Shown in pieces: positions 6,132-7,150 of a DNA stretch of 7,150 bases (position 1 is its first letter; every line of letters starts with the position of its first letter). The stretch comes from Pontimonas sp964350865. Lineage in GTDB: Bacteria; Actinomycetota; Actinomycetes; Actinomycetales; Microbacteriaceae. A program made the translations under genes and the position numbers. Location: positions 1-7,150 of the forward strand of contig CAYGLJ010000046.1 in NCBI GenBank assembly GCA_964350865.1. Reading direction: 5' to 3'. Under the pieces are notes generated by a model, which had not been told where the DNA came from, did not search any database, and saw only the letters and a list, made by a program, of their open reading frames with translations.

Positions 6132-6137
6132 TATGAT
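6132..6137 (+). promoter_or_regulatory. -10 element for iolC
   Basis: TATGAT matches TATAAT at five of six positions and predicts a start near 6144 and a leader of about 19 bases. No TTGACA-like -35 is found 16-18 bases upstream. It lies in the 51-base gap after iolG, so iolC probably has its own promoter in addition to any read-through from iolG. Confidence 0.5.
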
Positions 6138-6162
6138 GGGGGCACCCCGATCAGTGAAGTGA

Positions 6163-7134
6163 ATGACGATGCCTAATCCCACTCCTACCGAGCATCTCGA
6201 CGTGCTCACGATGGGTCGCGTGGGCATCGATATTTACCCCCTGCAAACCGGCGTGGGCCTCGAAGACGTCACCAGTTTTGGAAAGTTCCTCGGCGGATCC
6301 CCCACGAATGTCGCTGTTGCGGCCGCCCGGTATGGTCGCTCCTCCGCAGTGATTACCCGGACAGGGCCGGACCCTCTTGGGCGCTTTATTCGCACGGAAC
6401 TCGAACGGCTCGGCGTCAGTTCTCGTTACGTCCGCGATGTTGAGGGGCTCAAGACTCCTCTTGTGTTGTGCGAAATATTTCCGCCGGATAACTTCCCGCT
6501 GTATTTCTACCGCGACCCCGTGGCGCCCGATCTCATGATCGAGGCGAGCGAACTCGATGAGCAGGCCATCAAGGATGCCTCGATTTTCTGGCTGACCGTT
6601 ACAGGTCTTACGCGCGAGCCCAGTCGGGCTGCTCATCACCACGCCCTGCAGGTTCGGGCACGCGCCGCCCACACCATTCTCGATTTGGACTACCGTGCCG
6701 AACTCTGGAGCTCTCCAACAGAAGCAACCGATGAGGTGTCAAAGGCGCTCTCGGGAGTAACCGTGGCGATAGGCAACAAAGAAGAGTGCGAGATTGCGGT
6801 AGGAGAAACAGACCCCGACCGCGCCGCAGATGCCCTGCTCGAGCGCGGTGTAGAGATCGCAGTGGTGAAGCAGGGACCCAAAGGTGTGATGGCAAAAACA
6901 TCGAGCGACCGCGTGGAGGTAGCTCCGTTTGCCGTGGACGTGGTCAATGGTTTGGGAGCGGGAGATGCTTTTGGTGGCGCGTTCTGCCACGGACTTCTGG
7001 CGGGCTGGGACCTCGAGAAGATTGTGCGTTTCGCCAACGCCGCCGGCGCTATCGTCGCCGGTCGCCTCGAATGCTCGACGGCTATGCCTTTTGAACAAGA
7101 AGTACTCGATGCTGTGGAGGTAGGCCATGTCTGA
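6163..7134 (+). CDS. iolC: 5-dehydro-2-deoxygluconokinase (PfkB/ribokinase family)
   Basis: ATP-dependent phosphorylation of 2-deoxy-5-keto-D-gluconate to its 6-phosphate, a late step of myo-inositol breakdown, in the cytoplasm. The protein has 323 residues, normal for a stand-alone IolC. Near the N-terminus, GRVGIDIYPLQ (18-28) is distinctive of IolC. The first PfkB signature region is KFLGGSPTNVAVAAARYG (41-58). The second is VNGLGAGDAFGGAF (261-274), with catalytic base Asp268 and the anion hole Gly265-Ala266-Gly267. The IGNKEECE segment (203-210) is the usual N-x-x-E element. The start is ATG 6163 or the in-frame ATG 6169; neither has a strong Shine-Dalgarno (only GAAGTGA lies upstream). 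Its 3' end overlaps the next gene by eight bases. Other PfkB sugar kinases are a remote alternative; the N-terminal motif and neighbour iolG make IolC the clear choice. Confidence 0.94.
   Translation: MTMPNPTPTEHLDVLTMGRVGIDIYPLQTGVGLEDVTSFGKFLGGSPTNVAVAAARYGRSSAVITRTGPDPLGRFIRTELERLGVSSRYVRDVEGLKTPLVLCEIFPPDNFPLYFYRDPVAPDLMIEASELDEQAIKDASIFWLTVTGLTREPSRAAHHHALQVRARAAHTILDLDYRAELWSSPTEATDEVSKALSGVTVAIGNKEECEIAVGETDPDRAADALLERGVEIAVVKQGPKGVMAKTSSDRVEVAPFAVDVVNGLGAGDAFGGAFCHGLLAGWDLEKIVRFANAAGAIVAGRLECSTAMPFEQEVLDAVEVGHV
7116..7120 (+). promoter_or_regulatory. Ribosome binding site of the gene after iolC
   Basis: GGAGG inside the end of iolC, six bases before the ATG at 7127. It is strong and well spaced, and is the main evidence that a new gene begins there. 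Confidence 0.75.
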
Positions 7135-7150
7135 TCTTGATTTCCAGGCT
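7127..7150 (+). CDS. Start of a further iol-operon gene (cut by window edge)
   Basis: Eight codons (MSDLDFQA) are visible before the window ends. The ATG overlaps the end of iolC by eight bases and has a GGAGG six bases upstream, so it is translationally coupled to iolC and almost certainly cotranscribed. The product cannot be identified from eight residues. In many actinobacteria iolC is followed by a (beta/alpha)8-barrel aldolase-like gene (Cgl0159 family) or by iolB, iolD or iolA; the first is my leading guess, from context only. Confidence 0.65.

Noticed and set aside
6138..6148. GGGG-GCA-CCCC mini-hairpin between iolG and iolC as a terminator
   Set aside because: Only a 4-bp stem with a 3-base loop and no T tract, and it overlaps the predicted iolC transcript start.

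Overview
The window looks like chromosomal DNA from a free-living actinobacterium, most likely a Microbacteriaceae-type organism. The grounds are moderate-to-high GC with no sign of a foreign patch, closely related-looking actinobacterial protein families, GTG starts, apparently leaderless promoters, very short or absent intergenic gaps, and a myo-inositol catabolism locus of actinobacterial style. A run of exactly 100 N (3692-3791) marks a scaffold join, so this is a draft or metagenome assembly. I see no phage, transposon, CRISPR, rRNA or tRNA.

Layout: (1) 22-777 (+) and 774-1607 (-) are two alpha/beta-hydrolases of different subtype, arranged tail to tail; their stop codons share one CTAG palindrome. 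(2) 1608-1704 is a divergent promoter region with a GTAAC-N6-GTAAC direct repeat resembling the actinobacterial MtrA box and a -10 element placed for leaderless transcription of the next gene. (3) 1705-3691 (+) is a likely three-gene operon: a DUF4349 lipoprotein, an ABC ATPase, and an ABC-2 type permease that runs into the assembly gap. The ATPase Shine-Dalgarno lies in the loop of a perfect 7-bp inverted repeat. (4) 3792-4995 (-) is a family 3 glycoside hydrolase lipoprotein (NagZ type, cell-wall recycling), lacking only its last few residues in the gap. (5) 5104-7150 (+) holds myo-inositol genes: iolG (inositol 2-dehydrogenase), iolC (5-dehydro-2-deoxygluconokinase) and the first codons of a further translationally coupled gene.

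How they work together: IolG carries out the first step of inositol oxidation and IolC phosphorylates the late intermediate 2-deoxy-5-keto-gluconate. The same inverted repeat, TTTGT-N4-ACAAA, occurs just downstream of the iolG -10 element and just upstream of the iolC -10 element. This is good sequence evidence that one repressor (IolR-like, not encoded here) controls two separate iol transcription units. The DUF4349-ABC unit and NagZ both concern the envelope, but nothing in the sequence ties them together. There is no clearly novel enzyme system here; the new-looking material is regulatory.
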